DNA of 64,000 nucleotides from positions 2,941,885-3,005,884 of the forward strand of contig NC_020179.2 of the NCBI RefSeq assembly GCF_000224145.3, in the 5' to 3' direction. Below the pieces are notes generated by a model. That model saw only the letters and a list, made by a program, of their open reading frames with translations. It made no database searches and was not told the origin of the DNA. The translations under genes were made by a program, and so were the position numbers. The stretch comes from Ciona intestinalis. Taxonomy: Eukaryota > Chordata > Ascidiacea > Phlebobranchia > Cionidae. Shown here in pieces: positions 32,601 through 41,696 of this stretch (position 1 is the first letter of the stretch; each line of letters opens with the position of its first letter).

Positions 32601-34331
32601 AGGAATCTGTACAAACCAACAGGAAATAGAAATACCGCATTAGCCACATTTTCCAATGATGTTCTCTATGTTTTGCAACTAAGAGTTCATGTATTTTAAC
32701 CATGTTATCCTAGATTTCTTATAAAGAATTGATGCATTTTATGTTCTTAGTTATCTGAATCAGATTTAGAAGACGGTCATATTTCTCCGTTTGCATTTTA
32801 TGAGCTTTCCATTATAATGTTGGAATCTAAACATTCAGAACAAAAGGGAGTTCAGTTGTTGAAAGAATGCAAGGTGAGAACGTGGTGTTTTGGTGCAATA
32901 TCTCATATACCCTTTTTGCATGGTTACTTTTATGTGCGTCAGTACTCCCATAGTTACTCGCAAAAAAAGTTAACAGGCATAACGTCATAAGCGTGTTACC
33001 TGCTGTGGAAGGTTGTTTGTTACTCGCATTATGCGAGTAAAGAAACGTNNNNNNNNNNNNNNNNNNNNNNNNNNNNNNNNNNNNNNNNNNNNNNNNNNAG
33101 TCACTGTAGTTAACCAGTATACTGTGTTGTATTATGTCTGATTTGACGTCTCTCACTTGTCTTATGTTTAAGCTGTGCTCAGAAACGACACTTATGTCTA
33201 ATAATACCCAGTAGTTTACACTGTGTTACATTATGGATATTGACTGAATATGTTTTGTTGCAGAATGTGAAAATGTTGCCAATCCATGTTTGAAAGGTTT
33301 AAAACATCTCATTCTTGCTGCTTTGCACAAATGTTTGGGCAACACTACAAAAGCTGTGGAGTATTTTCAATCTGCGGCACAGGTGAAATATTCAGTTTTA
33401 CAAAGATATTACGTATATTTTACTTAATAAAGTTTCGTATCTTGGTTACCAGCATGTTTTGAATATTTTGGATATTTATGTGTAATTTCTTTGCTGTAAG
33501 TGTAAAGCAATCTGCTTAACATTAATGGTTGTGATTTTTTACATTAAGTTTTACTTGATTTGTTATAATGTCTCATAGAGTGACGTTAGAGTTGCCAGCT
33601 TTAAAACAGGGGTTTACATCATATGTTTTTTTTTGTGCCCAAAATTTATCCAGCTGTTAGGAATCTGTACAAACCAACAGGAAATAGAAATACCGCATTA
33701 GCCACGTTTTCCAATGATGTTCTCTATGTTTTGCAACTAAGAGTTCATGTATTTTAACCATGTCATCCTAAATTTCTTAAAAAGAATTGATGCATTTTAT
33801 GTTCTTAGTTATCTGAATCAGATTTAGAAGACGGTCATATTTCTCCGTTTGCATTTTATGAGCTTTCTATTATAATGTTGGAATCTAAACATTCAGAACA
33901 AAAGGGAGTTCAGTTGTTGAAGGAATGTAAGGTGAGAATGGGGTGTGTTTTGATGTGATATGTCATAGACAGGCTTATACATTTCCAACAATGTATTTCA
34001 TACATATTCCTTTGCCTACTGTCCACAAAATAATGCCAGTTGCAATAAAATGATGTGTATAGAAAGTTTGCAGGCCATAAAAGTTTCGCTTTCGACCTAA
34101 ATTTCTGTATATTATCATTAATGTTTAACAACACAACGTAAATTTGTAATACAATTATACATGTGTAAAGTGTTGTCTAGAAATATCAGTTGCCTTCATC
34201 CGAACAGTTTAATAAAAATTAACGTTTTCTTATATACTCAGGAAAATTTCTCAGGTTACGATTTTGAAAATCGTTTGCAAATGCGAATTCACTCAACTGA
34301 ACTCAGACTTAAAGAAAAAAATAGGACTTAA
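23659..34331 (+). CDS. TTC39C: Tetratricopeptide repeat protein 39C
   Basis: Exons: 23659-23783, 24493-24541, 24769-24897, 25669-25780, 26296-26399, 27197-27312, 27720-27968, 28521-28689, 29265-29358, 29421-29475, 30137-30189, 31077-31186, exon 13 (31487-31531 plus 31582-31696, broken by a gap), 32208-32326, 32751-32873, then 34242-34331. Using one copy of the duplicated exons 14-15, the product is 606 residues (human 583). Diagnostic stretches are YGAVCFGYGAINLCVSLIP, SEDMKAPLAM, LLWYHTVVRPFFSVDG, ESKWSVCYYAYLTA, RKNNQLEMFVVRKA, VYLWKAFPNC and LKGLKHLILAALHKCLGN. TTC39 proteins are TPR-type helical repeat proteins; TTC39C has been linked to ciliary and metabolic roles, but its biochemical activity is unknown. 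A second copy of exons 14-15 (33264-33382, 33809-33931) is probably an assembly artefact. A polyadenylation signal is at 34726-34731. Confidence 0.93.
24229..24475 (+). mobile_element. SINE tail interrupted by another element
   Basis: The family B tail begins with ACCATACAGGGTAACTCG (about 24229-24246), is interrupted by a TTAA-flanked MITE, and resumes with GCTGTCACAAGGTGTATG from 24383 to a TTTATTCATTCC end. Confidence 0.75.
24251..24378. mobile_element. TTAA-flanked MITE inserted in a SINE
   Basis: A 128-bp element with inverted ends GGTGACTGTACACAGTATCC and its near-exact complement (GGATACTGTGTACAGCCACC), flanked by TTAA at 24247-24250 and 24379-24382. TTAA target duplication is typical of piggyBac-type transposition, so this is probably a non-autonomous piggyBac-like MITE, younger than the SINE it split. 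Confidence 0.8.
25013..25118 (+). repeat. Short tandem array, about 21-23 bp x 5
   Basis: Five imperfect units of the form AAAAATGTCTGTTTTGGTGT in TTC39C intron 3. Confidence 0.75.
25140..25290. repeat. GC-rich inverted-repeat block
   Basis: Contains the hairpin GTGCTCGG-GTTCG-CCGAGCAC and a second pairing GAGCCCGAGCACC with GGTGCTCAGGCTC about 17 bp apart. It stands out against AT-rich intron sequence. I do not recognise the family. Confidence 0.6.
25864..26131 (+). mobile_element. Composite SINE, head partly lost, family B
   Basis: Body (GTTCTTGGGCAAGACACTTA, CGAGTGGTCACTAATGCG) joined to a tail ending TTCATACATTCATT. It lies in TTC39C intron 4. Confidence 0.7.
26417..26607 (+). mobile_element. 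Foldback MITE, family A
   Basis: Left end TATATAGTAGAAAGGGGG, right end CCCCCACCATACTGTATA. It starts just after the exon 5 donor of TTC39C. Confidence 0.85.
26696..26894 (+). mobile_element. Foldback MITE, family A
   Basis: Left end TATAGTAGGGTGAAGGAAGA, right end CCCCCACCTTACTATAT. Second copy in the same intron, 90 bp after the previous one. Confidence 0.85.
27026..27150 (-). repeat. Truncated family C copy
   Basis: Retains AACACGCTTACAGTTAAAAAC, then GAAAATAAGCATGGTCGCTA and the TTAAACTTCCAATAGAAAC end. It lies upstream of exon 6 of TTC39C. Confidence 0.6.
27976..28283 (-). mobile_element. Near full-length composite SINE, family B
   Basis: Minus-strand element from tRNA-like head (GGCGCCGTGGCACAGTGGTT at 28283) to the TTCATTCAGTTAC tail end near 27976, which begins 7 bp after the exon 7 donor of TTC39C. 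Confidence 0.8.
28787..28975 (+). mobile_element. Foldback MITE, family A
   Basis: Left end TATAGTAGGGTGGTGGTAGA, right end TTTCCCCACAGTACTATA. It lies in TTC39C intron 8. Confidence 0.85.
29590..29790. repeat. Tandem duplication of about 100 bp
   Basis: Two copies, 29590-29692 and 29693-29790, share GTTAAAACTAAATGAAA, a T-rich middle and TTTGGAGTGACGTTGTTAAA. It lies in TTC39C intron 10. Confidence 0.8.
30586..30735 (+). mobile_element. SINE variant with a different tail
   Basis: Shares the body start (GTCGTTGTACAAGACACTTA, CAACCCAGTGGTCA) with family B but continues into GGTGTTGGGGTAATGTGCCA and CAGCTGTAGGACCTC. A related copy lies at 31265-31425. Confidence 0.5.
30790..31047 (+). mobile_element. 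Composite SINE, diverged head, family B
   Basis: Body (CCCAGTGGTCACTAATGGG) plus full tail ending CATACATTCATTCAG. It ends about 30 bp before the exon 12 acceptor of TTC39C. Confidence 0.7.
31265..31425 (+). mobile_element. SINE variant, second copy
   Basis: Carries GTCGTTGGGCAAGTCACTTA, GGTGTCGGGATAGTGGGCCA and GCTGTAGGACCTC, parallel to 30586-30735. One N occurs inside it. Confidence 0.5.
31532..31581. other. Assembly gap (50 N) inside TTC39C exon 13
   Basis: The bases left of the gap (31495-31531) and right of it (31582-31612) are two imperfect readings of the same exon segment, around CCACCAACAGATGAACAT. The left reading ends in an apparent stop caused by a missing base. The real exon is 124 nt with no gap. 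Confidence 0.85.
33049..33098. other. Assembly gap (50 N) between duplicated blocks
   Basis: Separates two near-identical copies of TTC39C exons 14-15 (32038-32876 and 33099-33938). Confidence 0.95.
33099..33938 (+). repeat. Second copy of TTC39C exons 14-15 (probable alternate haplotype)
   Basis: About 840 bp nearly identical to 32038-32876, including both exons (33264-33382 and 33809-33931) with only silent differences and small intron indels. Exon 14 must be entered with one base carried over, but exon 15 ends on a codon boundary. Splicing 15 to the second 14 would therefore shift the frame. That, plus the gap at the junction, argues for an unmerged haplotype rather than a real exon duplication. 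Confidence 0.8.
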
Positions 34332-35326
34332 TTTTTAAATCTAATGTGTTATATTGCAAAGCGTACTACTAGCTATTTAATTCTACATTAAGTCAACATA
34401 TTATCTTTCCACTGAACATTAGTTAGCGTACTGTTGTTTAGTTGTGTAAAAATTGTTTTCAAATTGTTTTCACTAAATAACTAGTTTAAGCACAAATTAG
34501 TACATTTTTTTATTTTTTAGTGTTTTAGCAACCTTCCGAATATTTCTTGTTTTATTCCAAGTGTAGTAGTATTTACTAGGAAGCATATTATGTGTTCCCA
34601 CTGTTATTGTATATTTACTGTACATGGCATAGCAGCAAATAGTTTTCCGAATTATAGCAATTATAATGTTGTGGTGTCCAAATTAAGCAAATTAGTGTAT
34701 TGATATGTTAAAAATAACCTGTGCAAATAAAGTTGTGTTGATAGGGTGTAGAAGTATATAGCATCATTTATTTATTATTAATGGATCGTTCACAATATAA
34801 CTTGACCTATATCTGAATTTGCACATTCCGATTTAACATTGTTTGATTTTGTGTCCTGTGTTTGTGGTGTTTACTTGCAAATGAGTCTAGAATTTGAATA
34901 AAACTGAAAAAAACTGGGTAAGTCTGGTCAAACACTTTTAGTGAAGTTTTTAATATATAGCTTTTGTTGATTATGGTTGTGACAGGATATGACGATTGTT
35001 TTTGAAAATGCAAAATCTCTCATATTATATTTGCGTAAACAGAAGTAGCCTTCATAACATATTCGCTTTGTAGCATTGTCAATTATTTTAGCTCGCTGAA
35101 AGCATTGGCCCGAGGTGTTTAGAATTGAAATATGATGATTAATGGACAGGAGAGAATAACACAGACTCTTCGAAAAAGTGTTTTGTATTTGCAAGTCATT
35201 CTCTCTCAAATACGGCGTGACTTTCGATTTTGCGTAACTTAATTTGCTGTTGTAGTGTAGGCATAGCGCTTTGCTATTGCTAATGCGTTTAAATGTTTAT
35301 CATTGCATATTTACCTCTAGTATCAA
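34332..35326. other. TTC39C 3' UTR and spacer to pirin
   Basis: The 3' UTR likely ends after AATAAA at 34726-34731. The remaining 600 bp shows no repeat copy and only short, non-conserved minus-strand frames. Confidence 0.6.
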
Positions 35327-38300
35327 ATGCACGTGCATCTTATTAGGTTTCTAATTAGCGCTTTTCTAATTGTAAGTACCTCGTCGGCAACGAAAGAAAA
35401 GTCGTCTTCTGAATTTGGATTTTTGGTATCTAACTTTTCTCATGCGATGACAGCACCCAGACAGGTATTGTTATGTTACATATATTTAGTTACACCCCGA
35501 ATTAAATATTTTATGAATAAATGCAAAACTTTAGATCATAAAAAAGCTTCTGAGCAAAGAGGTCAGCGAGGGTGTAGGTGCAAAAGTCCGCAGAAGTGTA
35601 GGAAGACCGGAGCTTAAAAATCTGGATCCATTTCTGCTTTTAGATGAAGGACGAGTGAAAAAACCAGCAGGTAAAATTTCTATTTGTTACAATTACACTA
35701 ACTGTCATTGCTTACCACGCAAGGATAAATATGTATGATACATTCATTAGGTTTTTTTACACTCTAAGATTTTGTTTACAAACTTTCGGTAATTTAACAG
35801 TTTTCCAATTTAAATGATTGCACAAAATCTTGTCAGGAACTGCTGTATTCTGCAGACTGATTTATTTTGAAGTGCAACATCTTGTGTTTACAAGTTTAAA
35901 TTAAAGCAATATAGTAAAACAGCATAAATGTACACCATTTTACGATTGCAAAAAAGTGATAAAATTAAATATATATATAACCATTTTTTATTTTGCGAAA
36001 CTGTTTTTAAAATTAATAACCACATATGAGGGACTTGGTAATCGTTTATTTGTTCAGGGTTTCCAGACCACCCTCATCGTGGGTTCGAAACTGTGAGCTA
36101 TGTTTTAAGAGGTGCCATAGAACATGAGGATTTCTGTGGTCACCGTGGTGTAATAAGAGATGGGGACGTTCAATGGATGACAGCAGGTACTTCAACTGTA
36201 TATATTTATACATCAGTATTTTAACTGTTTTCGTATTAACAGGGGCAATTACACTAATATTTAAATTTAGGCGCAGGTACTTTAACTCTAAGTTTATACA
36301 TCAATATCTTAACTGTTTTTTAACTGCAGGGTGCAATTTTGCTTATGTTTAAACACACAAACTGGTTCTGGTTTTATGCACTCCTATTTATTTGCGTAGG
36401 CTATTTAAATATCTGGTTTCTTTCATGTCTATTTAATTGTGTATTTAAATACCTAGTTTCTGGTGTTACTGGACGTAAATAGTGGAGCATACTGTACAGA
36501 ATCACAAAACATTAAAAAATGTATATTGTACTTAATTACTAATACACCCACACAATACAAATGCATATTCAGCATAGTTAGGTGACTAATTAACATAATT
36601 NNNNNNNNNNNNNNNNNNNNNNNNNNNNNNNNNNNNNNNNNNNNNNNNNNTAAGCTGGCACGAGGTGTTAACCCGTGTGATAACGACTGTCGTTTTCCGG
36701 CCACGGAAGGATAAAGTAAGTTACATTCATTCACATCATTAGGTATAATTGGATAAAAGCCTTACCAGCTAATAATTTATAGTTTAAACAATACATAACT
36801 ACTACATGTCCACAGCTTATTTACATTATTAAGCCTTGACTCATGAAAGTTCCTATTTGTAAAAATGCTTATGTCAGTCATTATGAATCAGCATGACTTT
36901 GCAGAATATGAATGACAGTGCAAATTTTTATAAAGGTCGCGGCGTTGTTCACTCTGAGATGCCGTATTCAGATGACGAAACATGGATGTTGCAGTTGTGG
37001 GTTAATCTCAAACGTGATGATAAAATGTGTGAACCTGCATACCAGGTATTAAAAACATATTTTCACTACTGTGTCATTTTATATTATCCTAGCTTAAATT
37101 GTATAAATATATAACAAATTTAACATTAAAAAGTTTAACATTAATTTTTTTATTGGCTTTTTTGTCTTTTCTAAAGTGTTTTTTAATGTAGCTTTCCTAA
37201 TGTAATAAGCATTGACTAAATTCCAAAAGCAATTTATTAAACCTTTGTTGATATGCCCTATGTTTGGTTAATATTATTTTATAATGTGAAATATTTTTTC
37301 TAATAAGGAACTTCTAAGCAAGGACATACCCAAACCAAGCAAGGACGGTGTTAAAGTTGCTGTTATTTCTGGAGAAGCCCTAGGTGTCAAGGTATCTGAT
37401 TATGTATGACTTTTTGGTTTTATTAGTAGTACTTAATGAGGTCTATGTAAAGTTATTTTACAATTTTGTTTTTACTCCTTCCTTCCTACCGTAATCGTAT
37501 AAACAAATAAAAGTTATTATTATTATATAGTACTAATAGGGTAGGGTAGGTGAAGATAGGACACATTTTCATTCTATTTCCATTTGGTATTAAACAAAGA
37601 ACATTCAAAGAATTATAAAACCGTGTCCTCACGACTCCCATAGACCTTTGTTAATTATATAAAACACGATCAGGATATTAGGATATTAAGTACTAAAGGT
37701 GACCCGTTTTCTCCCACTCTACAATGTTATGATTTTTTCAGTCAAAAATCTACACACGTACTCCTACCTCATACCTTGACTTTACCTTGGATCCTGGAGC
37801 CAAACACACACAAGCAATACCTGAAGGTTGGACTTCATTCGTATACACTTTACTTGGTACAGCTATCATTGCTGGGGAAGAGGTAATTTGTTGTATTCTT
37901 ATCATAGTCCCAACTTTTTTAAATGCAGAAATAGTTAGGCACGTATTTTTTTATGCTGGAAAAGCAGGAACAGTTAGGCACGTATTCTTGTGAAATATTC
38001 ATAGAGGTAATTTATTCTATTGAATTTCTTATTATAGTTCCAAACTTTTTAAAATGCAGGCCTCGCATGGATAGTTAGATTCACATTCCTGTGAAAAACT
38101 CTTTTTGCTTTGAATTTTGACTAATTAATGCAGTGCAGAAAATTCCAGGGCGGGCCTTCCTACCCTGCCACACCAAGTTTGACACCTGTGGTTGCTGGTA
38201 GTTTCTTGAATGGTGTACTGGTATTCTCTCTTTATAAATTGTTACTATGACAGTGTAGACTTGTAGTGTTTGTATATTATAATAATAACTTTGTTTGTCT

Positions 38301-39641
38301 CTTCAATTACAGTAACAAAGATTTAGAAAAATTTTAAAAGAAGAGATAGGTATATCGGCAAAACAACAGTTGTTAAAAACGCTTACGGTTAACAACATAT
38401 TTACATTTATTTGGAAGAAAATAAGCGTGGTCGCTACACCTAGCAGACAAACAAGCCATATATGATTAATCAACATTAAGTTAAACTTCTATTAGAAAAA
38501 AATGTGCGTAAAGAAAATTTTTTTGTTGGATGCATGTTCTGTAAGAATATACTACAGCTGGTCAGTGCCTGTAACCTGTTATTTTATCTGGCGCTGTAGC
38601 ACAGTTGGTTAGGGTGACTTCCTTTAACCCAGAGGTAATGGATTCAAGGCTCGTCGTTGCTACCATTGTGTAGGTGTATTTGTTCTTGCGAAAAAACCTA
38701 AAGGAAATTGATCCAACCTAGTGGTCACTAATGGGTTGTCCAAATTATCAGCCACATATCAAAAAAAGGAAAAAATCCACAAAAAAATAATCACCCAAAA
38801 AGCAACTTGGTAACTCATAAGTTGGCACTAGTGTATAAACACCCATGTTAAAACGACTGTCGTTTTCCGGAACCGAGAGGATAAAGTAAGATGCATATAT
38901 TTATATATATTTGTTTTTAAACTAACAAATACTGACGTTTTTATAGGTTAGTGCTCATCACATTGTAGTGTTTGGTGATGGAGATTCTATTCAACTTGAA
39001 AATCGTTCAAATGAGTTGACACGGTTCCTACTGATAGCTGGAGAACCAGTAAATGAACCAGTTGTTCAACATGGTAAGTATGTAGAATAAAAGGTTAGGT
39101 TCTATATTAGTATAAGGCACAGCAGGGGACTTGGGATGTTGGCAAATGTTGGCCAATTACCATGTAGTTGAGATTTGGGAAATATGTAGTAGAATGGGGG
39201 TAGATGGGACACCTTTTTTTCAATTTTCTCGCCTTTTTGGTAGCATAGAACATTTTAAGAATATAAAACCGTATCCTCACAATTCCTACAGACTGTTGGT
39301 AATTGTTTAAAACACGATCAGGATATTTGGATATTATGTGCTAAAGGTGTCCCATCTTCTCCCACCCTACTATATTAGAACTGTTTTATGTTGCAATTAA
39401 AACATACTTTACATGGTGGAATGGTTTTTATGCCTAGTTCGGTGTGTTCCAACTGTACTTAAAGAAAAAATAAGGCTACGCATTCACTGTATTTAACTTT
39501 ATCCTGCTCATAGGCCCCTTTGTAATGAACACACAAGAAGAAGTACAAAGGACATTGTACGAATTCCAACAAGGTTTAAACGGCTTTGAAAGAGCACCGG
39601 CGTGGAAAAGCTCAGGTCGTAGAAAGAAAATGAACTCTTGA
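35327..39641 (+). CDS. PIR: Pirin (cupin iron protein) with a signal-peptide-like N-terminus
   Basis: Eight exons: 35327-35464, 35535-35670, 36058-36186, 36936-37045, 37308-37391, 37742-37882, 38947-39073, 39514-39641, giving 330 residues (human pirin 290). From SEGVGAKVRRSVGRPELKN onward it follows pirin closely. The iron ligands are present: PDHPHRGFE (His 96, His 98) and VHSEM (His 140, Glu 142). The second cupin half has ISGEALGVKSKIYTRTP, WTSFVYT and PVVQHGPFVMNT. Pirin is an iron-dependent redox regulator of NF-kB and other transcription factors, and bacterial relatives are quercetinases. Unusual here are 40 extra N-terminal residues with a signal-peptide shape (MHVHLIRFLISAFLIVSTSS). 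Starting at the internal Met 41 (MTAPRQ) would give a normal-length cytosolic or nuclear pirin. Confidence 0.93.
36601..36650. other. Assembly gap (50 N)
   Basis: The gap lies in pirin intron 3, bounded on the right by a SINE tail. Confidence 0.95.
36651..36733 (+). mobile_element. SINE tail, family B
   Basis: Starts at the gap edge with TAAGCTGGCACGAGGTGTTA and ends TTACATTCATTCAC. Confidence 0.7.
37536..37722 (+). mobile_element. Foldback MITE, family A
   Basis: Diverged ends (AATAGGGTAGGGTAGGTGAA and CTCCCACTCTACAAT) with a typical interior. It lies next to a (TTA)n fragment of family C at 37505-37525, in pirin intron 5. Confidence 0.75.
38283..38500 (-). repeat. Family C copy
   Basis: Starts AATAACTTTGTTTGTCTCTT, contains ACAACAGTTGTTAAAAACG and GAAAATAAGCGTGGTCGC, and ends with TTAAACTTCTATTAGAAA. 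It lies in pirin intron 6. Confidence 0.65.
38589..38890 (+). mobile_element. Full-length composite SINE, family B
   Basis: The most complete plus-strand copy: tRNA-like head GGCGCTGTAGCACAGTTGGT with B-box-like GGATTCAAGGC, body CTAGTGGTCACTAATGGG, and tail AAAACGACTGTCGTTTTCCG. It ends about 55 bp before the exon 7 acceptor of pirin. Confidence 0.8.
39184..39374 (+). mobile_element. Foldback MITE, family A
   Basis: Left end TAGTAGAATGGGGGTAGATG, right end CTCCCACCCTACTATA. It lies in pirin intron 7. Confidence 0.85.
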
Positions 39642-40383
39642 GAAAACATTTGGTAATAGATTTTGTACCTGTGTTTGTACCTTCAGATAAAACATAAACT
39701 GGTATAAACAATTTATATTTGTAAATTAATTTTTTTTATTTCTTACATGGTATTAGTTTCAATACCTTTTTTCAACATTCAAATAAGGACTATTAAAGTT
39801 ACTTTTACGTTTTTGTTTTCTGTCTAACACCCTCTTATCATTTTTCTTTGTTTTTCTTACATTTTTTATAAAACATTTATAAAAATATGTGACGATACAT
39901 GGTTCAAGTCAGATTCGATTAAAAAAGCTCCCTTTTTATTTAAATCTTTAATTTTTAACTGGCTGGTCCAATTGCATATTAAAAGTTAAATTTAACTGAC
40001 ATAAGTTTGTCAACATACTTTATGGAACCAAATTATGTTTGGAACTTGGTCCAAAATATATTTTTAGTTATATACTTAAATAGAATAGTAAGTTTCTATC
40101 TACACCACAATCCCTTTCTGCATCCACGTAAAAAGTAGAAATATATCTTTTGTTATATTTTAACGGCAATAATCACTGCAGTTTCACGAAGTTTACTTAA
40201 TTTTCGTAGACCTAATTTATGTGTTTGTATGTGTGGTTTATTGTTAAAACTGTAATTGTAAAATTACTACACAATGCGTACAGTTGCAATCCAGTTACCA
40301 AACCAATAACTTTAGGGCTGTTATGTAAAACCAATTTCTTTTTCTATGCATAACCCATATCTTCACTTTAAATTTACCATTCA

Positions 40384-40664
40384 NNNNNNNNNNNNNNNNN
40401 NNNNNNNNNNNNNNNNNNNNNNNNNNNNNNNNNNNNNNNNNNNNNNNNNNNNNNNNNNNNNNNNNNNNNNNNNNNNNNNNNNNNNNNNNNNNNNNNNNNN
40501 NNNNNNNNNNNNNNNNNNNNNNNNNNNNNNNNNNNNNNNNNNNNNNNNNNNNNNNNNNNNNNNNNNNNNNNNNNNNNNNNNNNNNNNNNNNNNNNNNNNN
40601 NNNNNNNNNNNNNNNNNNNNNNNNNNNNNNNNNNNNNNNNNNNNNNNNNNNNNNNNNNNNNNNN
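40384..40664. other. Assembly gap (281 N)
   Basis: The right edge falls inside a minus-strand SINE, whose tail half is presumably in the gap. Confidence 0.95.
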
Positions 40665-40782
40665 TTGCCGTTAAGTGTCTTGCCCAAGGACACATACGCC
40701 CACAATGGTAGCAGCGTCGAGCCATGAACCCATTACCTCTGGGTTACAGGCAGGGGCGCTAACCAATATGCCACGGCGCTGG
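40665..40782 (-). mobile_element. SINE head and body, family B
   Basis: Minus-strand tRNA-like head (AGCGCCGTGGCATATTGGTT at the right) and body up to the gap. B-box-like GGGTTCATGGC. Confidence 0.7.
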
Positions 40783-41696
40783 GTATAACTTTACAGTTTA
40801 GAATGCAGCTACTTACTATTACTGTTTGAACATTTAGAAGTGGATTGACTTTGTTTAAGACATCTCTTGCAAAACCTAGTATTGTCACTTTGTGGAGCAT
40901 TTAAAATGAAACTATATGTCAGGACTCAGGAATCAGGATTACAAAGGAAAAGTGCAAATTGCATGGGAAAACACAAATAGTTTCTGTCTCTTCTCACTTA
41001 TAAACAACATTTATGACCATTATTGTTTTATTGCAAAAAAGTTCAAAGATGTATTACGCCGAGAAATGACAGTGAATCGAATACTATCTACATACCCCAT
41101 CACCCTACTATATTCGAATATATCTAGAACACTTGCATTTCACCATCACCTTAATGACTCCTGATTTTCACACTGAAAATATTCACTTGCAAATGCAGCA
41201 GCAGTTTTCTGCATGTAACTTAGTAAAAAAAGAAGAAATACAGAGTTTTTCACCAGGTACAAGTTGTATCATATAACACAAGAAGAAACTAAATGAAAAA
41301 TGCCAACAATAACTAGGCTAGAGAATGCAACATAATTATCCCTATACACATGGTGTTAGTTGATAGTAATCTGAAATTTGACCTCTATGCTCGTTAAGGC
41401 AGTGTTGCTACATAAAGGCCATTTTGTGCAATACATATTGTGTTCAACATTTTATACAGTTTGAGTTGACAATGGTTATTATTATTAGAAACAAAAAATC
41501 AATCAACCAAGGCCACCTTTTATATTAGTACTATTATTTTGAACAACTTACAATTTCAGCAACAAAAATTTCAGTTACTGCCAAGAACACTATAAATAAC
41601 AGGATTAAATTCTGCTGATGAAACTAGAAAAACTATATATATTACTTTATTTATGTAACAAACCATGAATGCAACATTGGTAACCTGAAGCATATG

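Larger units (their letters stand above)
39642..41696. other. Convergent spacer between pirin and BDP1
   Basis: Holds the 3' UTRs of both genes: an ATTAAA near 39792 for pirin, and AATAAA on the minus strand at 41646-41651, about 48 bp after the BDP1 stop. It also contains a large gap and a SINE fragment. No other gene is supported. Confidence 0.6.

Noticed and set aside
32208-33931. True tandem exon duplication in TTC39C
   Set aside because: Exon phases do not permit exon 15 to splice to the second exon 14, and a gap sits at the junction; an unmerged haplotype is simpler.
40295-40725. Open frames across the large N run
   Set aside because: They exist only because N has no stops; the real flanks include a SINE head.
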